DNA from: Amycolatopsis thermalba
Lineage (GTDB): Bacteria > Actinomycetota > Actinomycetes > Mycobacteriales > Pseudonocardiaceae
Direction of reading: 5' to 3'
NCBI RefSeq assembly: GCF_003385215.1
Contig: NZ_PQHW01000054.1
Location: forward strand, 1-44,571
Length of the DNA: 44,571 bases
Shown one piece after another: positions 9,056-18,213 of the stretch. The position numbers were made by a program, and so were the translations under genes. Each line of letters begins with the position of its first letter. Positions within the stretch are counted from its first letter, which is position 1. Below the pieces are notes generated by a model. It did no database searches. It was not told the origin of the DNA and saw only the letters and a program-made list of their open reading frames with translations.

Positions 9056-10687
9056 GTGTCGGTGAGAATTCCTCCACCCACCGAGAAGTCCGGTCCTCTT
9101 GAAGGACACGTCCGAAAGGGTCGGACCTACAGGTCGCCGCTCATGGCCACCGGCGTGTTTCACACCGCAGACTGGGTCCGGGAGGACCTGCCGGATTTGC
9201 TCTGGCCGGCGTTGACGTTGGCTCATCTCGGGACCACCGGAGGTGTTCGCTTCGTACGGTGGCAGAAGGACGTGCAGGAAGATCTTTCCGGGCTCGCCGG
9301 GAAGCAGTTCGTGGCGGACTGTCTGGACGGCAGGCTGACGAGCCTCGACCGACTTGTCAGCCGGGTGCCACAGGCGAAGGCGGTCGTGAAGGCCCGGGCT
9401 GAGGAACGTGGGCTCCTGCCGGAGCCGGTGGTCAATGCCCTGTCGTCGTACCCACGGTGTCCCGCCGAATGGCTCACGAGCCGCAAGGTCGCTCCTCCCG
9501 GCACAAACGAAGTTGATCTTCTCACGCGTGCCGTTTTCGAAGCGCTGACCGACGGGCATCGCGAAGCTGTGATCAAATGCCTGTTCATCTGGAGCGCGGT
9601 GCAAACAGGGATTTTCTCCGCCGATGACAGGACGATCGACTTACTGAAGCCGTACCCCAACGACCCTGATACGAGGGCGATGGCAGACTCGGTGGTGCGG
9701 GCGGCCTGGGGCGCGCGTAAAGGGGCGCTCCTGCACGAGAACGAAAGCCACTACGCGGACGCGATCGAGTGGGCCAAGATGTTCTGGAAAACGAACTCGA
9801 TCACGACGCGCTGCTTGCGAGCTCAGGAACCCGCGTCCGGCGGAGCAGAGCCGAACGAGGACTTGCCGACCGATGAAGCACGCGATGTTGATGCAGCAGC
9901 GCCAGGAACGCTGCCCGACAGCGGGGCCTACCTCCGCAGGCTAGCCATGGACCTGTTCGCCAGCTACGTAGAGGCACTCGAAGCCTCACCGGCTCGCCTT
10001 TACGATCGCGAGCAACAGGAGGTTCACTCCGGGCTCGTCGCGCGTGTTGGGCGCGACGTCATCACCGCTCTCGGAGCTCCGGACCTGTGGTGTATGGAAC
10101 ACGGTGCCCACATTGTCCGAGGCCTCGTCGAGGTGCGCATCTACCTCCAGTGGATGGCCGAGCAAGATGTGGCGATTTACCACACGTTCCAGGACTATGG
10201 CGCAGGCAAGGCCAAATTATACCGGCGGATCTTGGATGAGACACCGGCTGAGGCGAGAGGACCTGGATTCGAAGAGGCCGCGAAGGAGCTGGACCGGCTA
10301 AGCCACAACGACAAGACCCTTGATCATCGCGTAGTGGACACAAGAGATTCCTTCGTTCCGGGTAAATCCATCCGTACGATGGCGGAGGAGTGTGGCCTGA
10401 TAGACCTCTACCGCCAGGCCTACTCCATCGCCAGTGGGGTTTCGCACTCCGAGTGGTGGTCTGTAGAGACCCATGCAATGGAGCGTTGTCGCAACGTGCT
10501 TCACGGCGGCCATGTTATACCGAGTTTCTCCCTCAACCCCGGGGGCAACGTCGAGTTTGCGAGATCCTGGGTGGATCAGCTCCACGCGCTGATGCGCCTG
10601 AGCTTGGATACTCTCGGTGTGGACGAAAAGGCGGTTGAGGACGCGTTTGCCTGGCTGAACGGCGAGGGAGAAGACGCTACGGCCTAG
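9056..10687 (+). CDS. DUF5677-like helical protein, unknown function
   Basis: The protein has 543 aa from GTG 9056 (AAAGG upstream); GTG 9062 or ATG 9143 are alternatives. The frame is open further upstream, but that part runs through the 26-bp hairpin and is unlikely to be coding. The C-terminal half (about 330-510) resembles DUF5677-type proteins: a helical core with HGAHIVRGLVEVRIYL and the motif SGVSHSEWWSVETH. DUF5677 proteins are often met in genomic islands, but their role is unknown to me. The N-terminal half (HREAVIKCLFIWSA and others) is also helical and not recognised. There is no signal peptide or membrane segment. Confidence 0.6.
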   Translation: MSVRIPPPTEKSGPLEGHVRKGRTYRSPLMATGVFHTADWVREDLPDLLWPALTLAHLGTTGGVRFVRWQKDVQEDLSGLAGKQFVADCLDGRLTSLDRLVSRVPQAKAVVKARAEERGLLPEPVVNALSSYPRCPAEWLTSRKVAPPGTNEVDLLTRAVFEALTDGHREAVIKCLFIWSAVQTGIFSADDRTIDLLKPYPNDPDTRAMADSVVRAAWGARKGALLHENESHYADAIEWAKMFWKTNSITTRCLRAQEPASGGAEPNEDLPTDEARDVDAAAPGTLPDSGAYLRRLAMDLFASYVEALEASPARLYDREQQEVHSGLVARVGRDVITALGAPDLWCMEHGAHIVRGLVEVRIYLQWMAEQDVAIYHTFQDYGAGKAKLYRRILDETPAEARGPGFEEAAKELDRLSHNDKTLDHRVVDTRDSFVPGKSIRTMAEECGLIDLYRQAYSIASGVSHSEWWSVETHAMERCRNVLHGGHVIPSFSLNPGGNVEFARSWVDQLHALMRLSLDTLGVDEKAVEDAFAWLNGEGEDATA

Positions 10688-11098
10688 TATTCTTCCTTTC
10701 AGTGACGAAAGCGGTAGCGTTACAGTATCAGCGCCCCGTTCGATGCATTCATGATCAGCGCGATCAACAACCAACTCCCGATGTTGCCGCTGTATTCCCA
10801 GCGTTTGGCCGAGCGACTCCTGCGACTCAGCAACTCAATGTTGAGTCGCTTGTTATCGTAGATGAACCGCTCGCCGAACGTCTCCCTCGCCTCATGATCG
10901 TCGACCACGGAGTCAGCGTCCCTGAACGGGTAGTTAACCCTAAAACGTTTGGCATGCAAAATGCGCCGGCCTCTGGCGGTTGTTAGGCTGCCGGGTGATA
11001 AACTGTGCCCTCTGTGGGATCCTGGTCAGCCTGCGCGTGTGGCCGGCAGGCCGGCCCGTCAGGAATAATCGGCTAAGCGAAGCGTTTTGGAGGGGTTT
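10688..11098. other. Gene-free stretch with a Nudix remnant
   Basis: Only the decayed Nudix fragment (10727-10900) and an 8-bp dyad (GCGACTCA ... TGAGTCGC, near 10823-10850) are seen. The region is more AT-rich and presumably also carries the promoter of the gene at 11099. Confidence 0.5.
10727..10900 (-). pseudogene. Nudix-protein N-terminal remnant
   Basis: The minus-strand reading ETFGERFIYDNKRLNIEL, then ERW-like and ALIMNASNGALIL, parallels ETFGERLVYDNKWVKVGL and IALIVNDRDEALML of the intact Nudix protein at 20611-21159. The fragment stops before the Nudix box. It is evidence that a second copy of this immunity-type gene once lay in the region. Confidence 0.65.
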
Positions 11099-12733
11099 GT
11101 GTCGGAGTTTGAGCTCGAGGTCAACTCCGAGGACGCGGAGGTGGGTCAGATATGCTCGATGTATTGGCTCACAAACGAGGACGGGTCGTTTGCGTACACT
11201 GTTAAGGCTGTGGGCGAGCGCTTTGGCATGCCTGCTTCAAGGGTTAGCAAATTTGTGGCCGATTCTTGTGTTGCCCGTTCCGCGAGTCGTTGTTGCAGTG
11301 AGTGCGGTCAGGGATTCACGTATCGATCTCGCGCCGAGTGGACTTCCGGTGTTCGCTTCTGGTCTGGTCGCTGTGGGGCATGCGTCGAGAGGGAGAAGCG
11401 TGTTCAAGAAGAAGAACGCGAGCGAATCGATGCTGTCAAGAGAGCTGCGGTCAACAGTAAATTCGCCGTAGAAGAGGATGGTTTGGCGCCGCGAGTGGAC
11501 AGCCTTGACTTGCCTGCGGCGTTCGCTTTGGCGGCGCTCTTTGAAGACGCTGAGGAGATATCTGCCGGAATCTCTATTCCTACCGTCGATCGCGTCGATC
11601 GGCTTACCCCGACACCAGACTACGACTTCAAGCTACTAGAGTTACTGGTTGATCAGCGACTTGTACAAGTTCACCCGTGTTCGCCGCTTGATTCCTTCGT
11701 CTGGAATAAGGACGGAACTCTCAGCGATTCCTACTATCCAGCGCTCGCTTCCTACTATATGTCAGGAAGTGGGAGCCTTGGAAATCGAGTGAAGCAATAC
11801 CTTGCAAACCTGTCGCCGTTGCTGTCGCGCGAGAGCTGGCCGGATCATTGGGTCGAGCAGTTCTCTAGTTTCTGGTTTGACCTGGCTGTATCGGAATGCA
11901 AGGCGTATTTGGTATACATGCTACAGCGTCATGGGCTCAATTTCACGCCGGGTCGGAAGACGGATGACGTCCTCCGGCATGCCCTGCGGTGGTACTCGAT
12001 CGGACAGGTTTACTATTTCATTTGGAGAGCAGCGAGGGATAGTGCTGCTTACAAAATGAGGGACGGAGTTCCGGCAAAGCAGGCGGCAAATAGTGCAATA
12101 ACGCGAATATCAGCCGATGTGGAACGTGCCTATGCTCAGGGGTGGGATGTGAGTGTATACCGTCGGGATTCTCGATTGCCGCTGTCGACGCTCTCTCATA
12201 TCTTATTTTCGCGTGCGTTGAAGCTTGAGGATCCTATGGCCTACTCTCCTATAGATCTTCCGATGCGGCGAGTGGGTCTCGAACTTGCTTGGAAGAAGAT
12301 CAATGCGGATACTTTTGAACGCCTCATCTTTCAGTTGTTGACTGAGGCTGAGGGTTACGAGAACGTCGATTGGCTCATGCACACGAATGCCCCTGATCAC
12401 GGTCGCGATGTGAGTGCGATCCGTCTTCGGCGTGATCCGTTAAGCGGCCACACCGCGCAAAGGGTTGCTATACAGTGCAAGCACTGGCTCGGTCGGCCTG
12501 TTCGTGCAGTGGACGTCAATCAAAGTATTGTGAGTCTAAGCCACTGGCAAAATCCACCCTTCGATGTTCTTGTCATAGCGACTAGTGGCCGGTTTACGTC
12601 GGATGCTGTGGCGTGGGTTGAGCGCCACAATTCTAGTGGCATGCGGCCGATCATTGAAATATGGAATGACGCCCGTCTGGAGGTTCTACTGAACGAGCGT
12701 CCGCATCTTATTGCAGGTTACGAGTTGCGGTAG
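11099..12733 (+). CDS. HTH/zinc-ribbon protein with C-terminal Mrr-like endonuclease domain
   Basis: The protein has 544 aa from GTG 11099, with GGAGG 5 bp upstream. Residues about 30-55 look like an HTH (VKAVGERFGMPASRVSKFV). A zinc ribbon follows, with CCSECG and then CGAC. The middle (about 180-390) is helical and unrecognised. Residues about 405-540 form a restriction-endonuclease-like domain of the Mrr/PF04471 type: FERLIFQLLTEAEGY, then APDHGRDVSAI, then VAIQCKHW, which gives the D...QxK catalytic set, and VIATSGRFTSDA. Mrr-type nucleases cut modified or foreign DNA, so a defence role is likely. Codon use is clearly less GC-rich than the transfer genes, indicating separate acquisition. 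There is no methylase nearby, which fits a modification-dependent or ligand-gated enzyme. Confidence 0.75.
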   Translation: MSEFELEVNSEDAEVGQICSMYWLTNEDGSFAYTVKAVGERFGMPASRVSKFVADSCVARSASRCCSECGQGFTYRSRAEWTSGVRFWSGRCGACVEREKRVQEEERERIDAVKRAAVNSKFAVEEDGLAPRVDSLDLPAAFALAALFEDAEEISAGISIPTVDRVDRLTPTPDYDFKLLELLVDQRLVQVHPCSPLDSFVWNKDGTLSDSYYPALASYYMSGSGSLGNRVKQYLANLSPLLSRESWPDHWVEQFSSFWFDLAVSECKAYLVYMLQRHGLNFTPGRKTDDVLRHALRWYSIGQVYYFIWRAARDSAAYKMRDGVPAKQAANSAITRISADVERAYAQGWDVSVYRRDSRLPLSTLSHILFSRALKLEDPMAYSPIDLPMRRVGLELAWKKINADTFERLIFQLLTEAEGYENVDWLMHTNAPDHGRDVSAIRLRRDPLSGHTAQRVAIQCKHWLGRPVRAVDVNQSIVSLSHWQNPPFDVLVIATSGRFTSDAVAWVERHNSSGMRPIIEIWNDARLEVLLNERPHLIAGYELR

Positions 12734-12850
12734 CTTCGTCCGCGAGCGGATCAATTTCGTTGCGATATTGTGTGGCGTCCTCGCGCTGCTTTGCGATGCG
12801 GGGGCTGTTGCCGAGGTGGACTTGTGGGCTCACTTCTATGTTTGTTGTGG

Positions 12851-14035
12851 TTAGAGGGTTGCAGGGGTGTGGTGTGGAGCATGGGGTAGTTGGACCTTGC
12901 GGATTCTGCGGACTTGGCGTCGTGAGCCGACGCTCTCCGCCATGGCAGCGGCTGTTTCGAGGTGTTGAGCAGCCTCCTCGCGTTCCTCCTGCTTCAGCAG
13001 AGCGATGACGAGGTCGACGCGGAGGCTGGCTTCGGCTCGGGTGAACGCGGGATCCAGCCCGTCGAGCGCCGAGGTGAGAACCGCGACCGCTTCGGGTTCC
13101 CCCATCTGCGCGAGAGCGTGACCGCGCCATCGGGTGAGGTGGATTTCGTTGAGGGCGAGGTACGGTTCCGCGGGTTCGTTGTCGCTTGGCGGCAGGAGTG
13201 TCGCGGCTTGGTCGAACGCTCGAAGGGCCCGGGAGCGATCGGAACCGTGAGCCAAGGCTTCCCCATGTGCGGCTGCGAGCCAGGCACGGAGGTGGCGGCT
13301 TGCGCTGTGCTCGGCTGTGCGTCGCGCAGCGGTGAGGGCTTCGACGGCAGCCTCGGTCTCGCCGATGTCCAGCAGTGCGAAGGCTTGCTCGGCTGATGCG
13401 TGTGCGAGCCGCTGGGGATCGTTCGACTCCAGGGCTGCGGTTTTGGCCTGTTCGTAGTGTCGCCAGGCCTGGTCGGGGTTCCCGGCGTCGAGTGTCTGCC
13501 AGCCGAGGAGGGTGCAGAGCTCGGCCAGTAGGCCGGCGAGTTGCTGTCGTGTGCGTGGTGACAGGCTGTGGGTGAGCAGCCGAGCGACCTGGCCGACCTT
13601 GATACTCACCTCGTCGCGGACCACGATTACGCCGAGCTGGCGGTCGAGCCGGCGGATTTCGTCGAGCTGCCGTTTGAGAATGGCGATCACCTGGGGGTCG
13701 ACCCGGCTGGACGATCGGAGGCGATGCCGAAGTTCGTCTTCGGTGCCTGCGTGGGGAAGCTGAGTCTCGTCGGGTGGTGACAGCAGCTGTTCGATGGGGA
13801 GGTCGAAGATCCGTTCGAGCAGCCGGGCGGTCGCCGGCCGGGGGAGGCCGATCGGCGATCCATCGCTTTTGCGACCGCTGATCAGCCGCTTGAGGTTGCG
13901 CTCGCTGAGGGTGCCGCTCTCGCCCGTTCGCCTCGCGAACCGGCTCGCGTAGTCGAGGAACTCCGTCAGCGTCTCGCCGCGTTCTCGGATCTTCCGTTCG
14001 AGCACCGTCCGAGCCGGTTCTCGATTGGCTCTCAT
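12851..14035 (-). CDS. XRE/TPR-type regulator
   Basis: The protein has 394 aa. ATG 14035 is chosen for its GGGAGGACGGG site; the open frame upstream of it is not coding-like. The N terminus (REPARTVLERKIRERGETLTEF ... SERNLKRLISGRK) is an HTH with a conserved actinobacterial wing. From about 150 on, helical repeats of the TPR type follow (AWRHYEQAKTAAL, AHASAEQAFALLDIGETEAA). It is a clear paralogue of the regulator at 19495-20610, with the same order of motifs. It is divergent from the operon at 14218 across a 182-bp region with dyads. Proteins of this type are frequent regulators in AICEs, but its target is unknown. Confidence 0.75.
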   Translation of the reverse strand: MRANREPARTVLERKIRERGETLTEFLDYASRFARRTGESGTLSERNLKRLISGRKSDGSPIGLPRPATARLLERIFDLPIEQLLSPPDETQLPHAGTEDELRHRLRSSSRVDPQVIAILKRQLDEIRRLDRQLGVIVVRDEVSIKVGQVARLLTHSLSPRTRQQLAGLLAELCTLLGWQTLDAGNPDQAWRHYEQAKTAALESNDPQRLAHASAEQAFALLDIGETEAAVEALTAARRTAEHSASRHLRAWLAAAHGEALAHGSDRSRALRAFDQAATLLPPSDNEPAEPYLALNEIHLTRWRGHALAQMGEPEAVAVLTSALDGLDPAFTRAEASLRVDLVIALLKQEEREEAAQHLETAAAMAESVGSRRQVRRIRKVQLPHAPHHTPATL

Positions 14036-14217
14036 CCCGTCCTCCCTGCTGCGCCTTGGCGCGATATGGCCCGCTAGTGGCCTCCTGATGGCACCTCGCC
14101 GCCGATCAGCTGATGGCAAGCTGATATCGAGTTTGACACAGCTGTTTCTCCTGATCGAGCCGATACCGAGTCGACGAATCAATCAGCTCAAAGGGAGTTG
14201 TTGGAGGGGAGGTGGAC
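14036..14217. promoter_or_regulatory. Divergent control region with GCTGATATC motifs
   Basis: It contains the palindrome ATCAGCTGAT (14105-14114), GCTGATATC (14120-14128), a TTGACA box (14133-14138) and AATCAGCTC near 14180. GCTGATATC also forms the core of the dyad at 18863-18874 in the other divergent control region of the element. This suggests one repressor for both, perhaps the GntR protein. Confidence 0.45.
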
Positions 14218-14589
14218 ATGCCCACTGAGTTGCTCTTGGCGAGGCCGGTCGCGGGTTCGGTGGGAGAACGCGAGCGGGTGGCGCACTTGATTCCGATGCC
14301 GCAGGAACCAGGGAGTCCTGCCTACTTGCGTGCCTGCTGTGGAGCACGTTTCGGGCCGGGCGAGCTGGAGTTGCTGGATCAGATCGCCGGCATGCCATGC
14401 GAGGAGTGCCTGGTGCAGGCTCCAGGAGCCGAGAGCCCGGGGTTGGACCAGCTCGGCCCGGGGATCTTGGCGAGGCTGGCGGCGATCGAGTCGCGACTGG
14501 AGTCATTCTCCACTCAGCTCGCTTCCGTCCTCGAGCTGGTTGCCGGACCGGATCGCAAGGCTGACCACGAGGGCAACCGAGATGGTTGA
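14218..14589 (+). CDS. Small Cys-containing element protein with a C-terminal coil
   Basis: The protein has 123 aa from ATG 14218 (GGAGGGGAGG just upstream). The middle has CCGARFGPGELELLD and MPCEECL, four cysteines that may bind metal. The C-terminal helix (LARLAAIESRLESFSTQLAS) resembles the tail of the small XRE protein at 18982-19368. It overlaps the GntR start by 8 bp (ATGGTTGA), so the two are translationally coupled. I do not recognise the family. It may be a partner of the regulator. Confidence 0.65.
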   Translation: MPTELLLARPVAGSVGERERVAHLIPMPQEPGSPAYLRACCGARFGPGELELLDQIAGMPCEECLVQAPGAESPGLDQLGPGILARLAAIESRLESFSTQLASVLELVAGPDRKADHEGNRDG

Positions 14590-14965
14590 GCTCCAGCCGT
14601 TCGACCCAGCAGCTTGTCCGCCCGGGTACCTGTATCAGCAGTTGGCGGACTACGTCGCCCGGTTGATCGAGGCCGGGCGGCTCCCGCCGGAGGCTCCGCT
14701 GCCCTCGGAGCGGCGGTTCGCTCAGATGTGCGGCGTGTCGCTGGGCACCGCCCGGCATGCCACCGAGCTGCTTCGCGAGCGTGGTCTGGTCGTGACCGTC
14801 CCGTCGAAGGGGACGTTCGTGACAGGTTCTCGGGGCGAGGCTGTTCTCCGCGAGGGTCGGCAGGATTCTGTTCGTGGTGACGAGGTTGGGCAGGTGCCGT
14901 CACAGCCGTCACATGGACAGTTCGAGCAGGTCAATGGAGGTGGCAACCCGTCACGAGCGGTGTGA
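14582..14965 (+). CDS. GntR-family repressor, KorSA-like
   Basis: The protein has 127 aa. The N-terminal winged helix is typical of GntR: YQQLADYVARLIEAG, then PLPSERRFAQMCGVSLGTA and LRERGLVVTVPSKGTFV. There is no large ligand domain, only a short polar tail. Small GntR proteins of this sort (KorSA of pSAM2, KorA of Streptomyces plasmids) repress transfer and activator genes of conjugative elements. ATG 14582 overlaps the stop of the upstream gene. It converges on the tra operon across a shared hairpin. The KorSA role is inferred from context. Confidence 0.75.
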   Translation: MVELQPFDPAACPPGYLYQQLADYVARLIEAGRLPPEAPLPSERRFAQMCGVSLGTARHATELLRERGLVVTVPSKGTFVTGSRGEAVLREGRQDSVRGDEVGQVPSQPSHGQFEQVNGGGNPSRAV

Positions 14966-14982
14966 CGCCGTGACGGGTTGCC
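14942..14982. terminator. Bidirectional hairpin between gntR and the tra operon
   Basis: GGCAACCCGTCAC (14942-14954) pairs perfectly with GTGACGGGTTGCC (14970-14982), giving a 13-bp stem with a 15-nt loop. It overlaps the end of the GntR gene and lies just past the end of the translocase gene, so it can stop transcription from both sides. Confidence 0.7.
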
Positions 14983-14999
14983 GGGACGGGTGAGACGGG

Positions 15000-17099
15000 T
15001 CAGGTGTTCTCGTTCCACGACTCGATTGCCGCGCGGATCGCGCGAGTGGTGTAGCCGCGGACCTGCCGGACGGTCCCGCTGTCATCCGTGACCCGTCCTC
15101 GTTCCGGCCGGCACCCGAGCTCGCCCATCTGGCGCCCGAACGCAGTCGGTTCCACGTCCAGTGCCTCGACCAGTTCGGCCGTCGGGACGAAGTCGCGCTC
15201 GTCCAGATCGCGACCGAGGTACTCGACGACGGCGGCGAGGGGCTCGGGCAACTCGGCTTGCGGCCGGGGCTGCGCGCCTCCGATCGCGCGGGCTACGCCC
15301 GCGTGGTCGAGGACCGGGACCGCGTCCTGTCCCGCAGCGTGACCCGTCAACGTGCCGGCCTGTTCACGCAGCGTCCTGCCCCGGCGGCAGATGGCCTGCC
15401 AGTCCTCGTTCGGCATGTAGTAGGTGCGAACGGTCATGGCCAGGGTGTCTCCAGAGGACTGCGTTTCGCCGTCGGGTCGCAGGATCCCGACACCTTTGTG
15501 CGAGGGGAGCAGCCTGCTGCTGTCGTAGCCTCGGGTGTTCATTTGTTCGCCGAGCACGATGTTGCTGTCCCGCCAGTCCATGACCCGCAGGGCGAAGCGA
15601 GAGCCGAGGACGGCACGCAGCCCGGATGGGATAGTTTTCGAGTCCGGCCGCTGGGTGGCCAGGACCAGCACGATGCCCGCGGCAGGTCCCTTCTTCGCCA
15701 GCCACGTCAACAGTTCGCCGACGTACTCGCCGGCGGTGAGCTTCTTGCCCTGCACGTCAACCGGGGTGCGATCCTCCAGCGGGACCTGAACCTCGTCGAT
15801 GAAGATCGCGGTGACCGGCATGTCGAGCGCGGGGTCGCGGGAGATCGCCGGGGTGATCTTGGATTCGGGGCAGATCTCGTCGTCGAGCTGCCGCATCCGC
15901 CGGTACCGACCCTGAACCTCGCCGACCAGCTCGACCAGCCAGTCCTTGAGCGCGAGGACGTGCTCGGGCTCGTCGCCGGACATGAACCGGTGGGCAACCT
16001 GGGCGGATGCGTCCCAGTCCTTGCCGGCTTTGAAGTCCGCGATGTACAAGCGCGTCCACGGATCGAGGATCAGACCGGCGGCGGCGAGGCGGGCGGCGAA
16101 CGTCTTGCCCTGGCGAGGAATGGCTCCGACCAGCAGCGAGGTCCACACCAGTGGCAGGTCGATCCGCCGGTTGCGGGCGTCGCGTCCGAACGGGACTGGC
16201 TGCCAGGCGTCCCACCGCTCCACTTGCAGCAGCGGTGTGCGCAGAGGAGGGGCGGCGTAGGGGTCCCCGTCGGCGACCCACAGTGCCACCCGGCCCGCGT
16301 GCCCACCGTTGCCGCGGACACGTTCGACGATCAGCTGGACCTCGTCCACTGCCAGCGCCGACGCGAGCGCCTCTCGATTCTTGATCACGTCGGCAGCCTT
16401 GCGAGTGGCGGGAAGGTCGACCGTGACGGCCCAGCCGTCGCCGACCCGGGTGGCCCGCTCGACCAGACGCAGCATCTCGTCCTTGCCGATCAGCTTGGCG
16501 TCGCGGAAGGCGTCGACCAGAACCTGCGGATCCATCGTCCAGGTCAGGGTCCGCGGACCGGCAAGCGCTGGTTTGCGACCAGGGCTGCCCTCCGTCCTCC
16601 GGCCGAGGACCGCGAGCCCCACAGAGCCGGCAGCCATCGTGAGCCAGAGCGGACGCGGACCCCAGATCAGCATGACCGCCAAGCCGGCCAGCATCGCGGT
16701 GGCGATCACCGCCCCGGTCACGCGCCAGCGGAAGAGAGTCAGCGCGCGGATCTCGATGAACTTGTCCGCCAGCTTCTCCTGGTGCTCAGCGGCTTCCCGG
16801 TACTCGCGCACCGTGACCCACCGCCGCCACCACCGCAGGCCAGCGATGGAACCTCGAACGACGGCGCCCACGTAGCGCCAAGGGGACTTCAGCAGGGCGA
16901 CGATCAGATCTTTCAGCGCTTGACGGGCCTGCGCCTTGGACTTGAGTGTCGCGGGGACCCGTGGCGAGATCAGCCACCAGCGCCTGAGCCGATGCCACCG
17001 TGAACGCGGCCGCGGTTGGGGCAGCGTGTCGTCGACCAGTTCGGCGTCGTACACGGGCTCGGCCTTCTCGACCGCTTGTGAACGCTGCTGATCGTTCAT
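15000..17099 (-). CDS. FtsK/SpoIIIE-type DNA translocase, TraB/TraSA-like
   Basis: The protein has 699 aa. After a basic N terminus there are two membrane segments (about 127-165: GAVIATAMLAGLAVMLIWG, then LTMAAGSVGLAVL). The ATPase follows: Walker A GAIPRQGKT at about 324-332 and Walker B AIFIDEVQ near 430, then VLVLATQRPDSKTIPSGLR, a motif of FtsK-like motors. The C-terminal 80 aa (LVEALDVEPTAFGRQMGEL) look like a winged helix, as in the DNA-binding tail of TraB/TraSA. In AICEs this single protein moves double-stranded DNA between mycelia. It is the last gene of the five-gene operon and overlaps the preceding gene by ATGA. Confidence 0.9.
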   Translation of the reverse strand: MNDQQRSQAVEKAEPVYDAELVDDTLPQPRPRSRWHRLRRWWLISPRVPATLKSKAQARQALKDLIVALLKSPWRYVGAVVRGSIAGLRWWRRWVTVREYREAAEHQEKLADKFIEIRALTLFRWRVTGAVIATAMLAGLAVMLIWGPRPLWLTMAAGSVGLAVLGRRTEGSPGRKPALAGPRTLTWTMDPQVLVDAFRDAKLIGKDEMLRLVERATRVGDGWAVTVDLPATRKAADVIKNREALASALAVDEVQLIVERVRGNGGHAGRVALWVADGDPYAAPPLRTPLLQVERWDAWQPVPFGRDARNRRIDLPLVWTSLLVGAIPRQGKTFAARLAAAGLILDPWTRLYIADFKAGKDWDASAQVAHRFMSGDEPEHVLALKDWLVELVGEVQGRYRRMRQLDDEICPESKITPAISRDPALDMPVTAIFIDEVQVPLEDRTPVDVQGKKLTAGEYVGELLTWLAKKGPAAGIVLVLATQRPDSKTIPSGLRAVLGSRFALRVMDWRDSNIVLGEQMNTRGYDSSRLLPSHKGVGILRPDGETQSSGDTLAMTVRTYYMPNEDWQAICRRGRTLREQAGTLTGHAAGQDAVPVLDHAGVARAIGGAQPRPQAELPEPLAAVVEYLGRDLDERDFVPTAELVEALDVEPTAFGRQMGELGCRPERGRVTDDSGTVRQVRGYTTRAIRAAIESWNENT

Positions 17100-17887
17100 G
17101 GCCGCACCTCACGAGCCAGAGCGTTGGCGAGCCGGGGCGACAGGCCGCGCGAACAGCCCGTCACCTCCCGGATCCATGCCGGACTGATCGTCACGTCGGG
17201 TGTCCACGCTGCTTGGGCCTGCTCGAGATAGTCGTCAAAGGACTTCCGGTGCGTGCTCGAAGTCCGTTTCGGACGCGGCGCGGAGGACGGCTTGTGAACG
17301 GTGCGGGGGCGCCGCTCGCTTGCCTCCGTGAACGCCACTGACGCGGCTTCAGTGAGCTTGTCGCGTAGGTCGGTGACTGCTTCGGCGGCGGCGAACACCA
17401 CCAGCGGTGGCACCGAATGCAGGACCACCGCGGACACCGATCCTGCCGCGTACGACGACCAGGTGTTCATGACGTAGGTCGCGGCGAGCGTGAGCCACTT
17501 CGCGCACCGGACCCAGCGGCCGGTCCGGACCTGATATCGCGAGGTGACCTGCTCGGCGCGCAGGATTGCCAGCAGCACCAGGGACACGGTGGGGTCGAGC
17601 AGCCAGGCGATCAGCCACGGCGTGGACCACGGGGCCGACCCGGCGGCCGCGAAGTGCTGAACGTTGGCCATCGTGAACGCGAGGCCCAGCGCGATGCCTG
17701 TCCAGCACAGCCGGTCGACCTGCTTGCGGACCCGCTCGACCTGCAGAGCGATGACGTCCGGGTGCGTCTGATAGGCACGAACCTCCGCCGCCTCCGCTGC
17801 GTCTCGGGCGAGGCGCTGGGCACGGGTGAGGTCGGCGGGTGGCCGCCGCGGGGCGGCCACCCGGTTCTGACGGGCCGTCTGGTTCAT
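17096..17887 (-). CDS. DUF2637/SpdB-like membrane protein
   Basis: The protein has 263 aa. Four hydrophobic segments lie between residues 45 and 165: WTGIALGLAFTMANVQHF, then PWLIAWLLDPTVSLVLLAIL, then WLTLAATYVMNTW, then VLHSVPPLVVFAAAEAV. The order and the WLIAWLLDP motif are those of DUF2637/SpdB proteins found beside tra in actinobacterial plasmids and AICEs, where they help spread the element within the mycelium. The C-terminal 90 aa are basic and soluble. It overlaps both neighbours by 4 bp. Confidence 0.75.
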   Translation of the reverse strand: MNQTARQNRVAAPRRPPADLTRAQRLARDAAEAAEVRAYQTHPDVIALQVERVRKQVDRLCWTGIALGLAFTMANVQHFAAAGSAPWSTPWLIAWLLDPTVSLVLLAILRAEQVTSRYQVRTGRWVRCAKWLTLAATYVMNTWSSYAAGSVSAVVLHSVPPLVVFAAAEAVTDLRDKLTEAASVAFTEASERRPRTVHKPSSAPRPKRTSSTHRKSFDDYLEQAQAAWTPDVTISPAWIREVTGCSRGLSPRLANALAREVRP

Positions 17888-18213
17888 CGCCGATCACCTC
17901 GCGAGCGCCTGGTGCCGAGGTCGGTGACGGTCAACGCGCGAGTGAGGACGTAGGCGGCGATGAGGTCCGGCAGCGCCAGCGCGACCAGCCGCAGCGTGGT
18001 GTCGGTGGAGTGCGTGAACACCAGCCACTGGATGCCGCCCAGGCCGGCGGTCATCAACAACACTCGACCGGCCAGTGACACAACCCGGGCGCCGTCCCGT
18101 GCCCGTTCGGCGGCCTTGCGGGCGCGGCGCGCGCCGGAGCGCCAGACCATCAGGAGGAGCAGAATGCCACCTGCACCGACGACCATCTGGGAAGTCGTGA
18201 GGTCGACGTTCAT
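17884..18213 (-). CDS. Small membrane protein of the transfer operon
   Basis: The protein has 109 aa, with three predicted membrane segments (VVGAGGILLLLMVW; VLLMTAGLGGIQWLVF; LVALALPDLIAAYVLTRAL) and a basic tail. ATG 18213 overlaps the WhiB stop, and its own stop overlaps the next start. It resembles the small Spd proteins of Streptomyces plasmids in size and position. No family assignment is certain. Confidence 0.65.
   Translation of the reverse strand: MNVDLTTSQMVVGAGGILLLLMVWRSGARRARKAAERARDGARVVSLAGRVLLMTAGLGGIQWLVFTHSTDTTLRLVALALPDLIAAYVLTRALTVTDLGTRRSRGDRR

Noticed and set aside
12734-12850. A gene between the Mrr-like gene and the XRE/TPR gene
   Set aside because: The gap is only 117 bp and has no start with a ribosome site.
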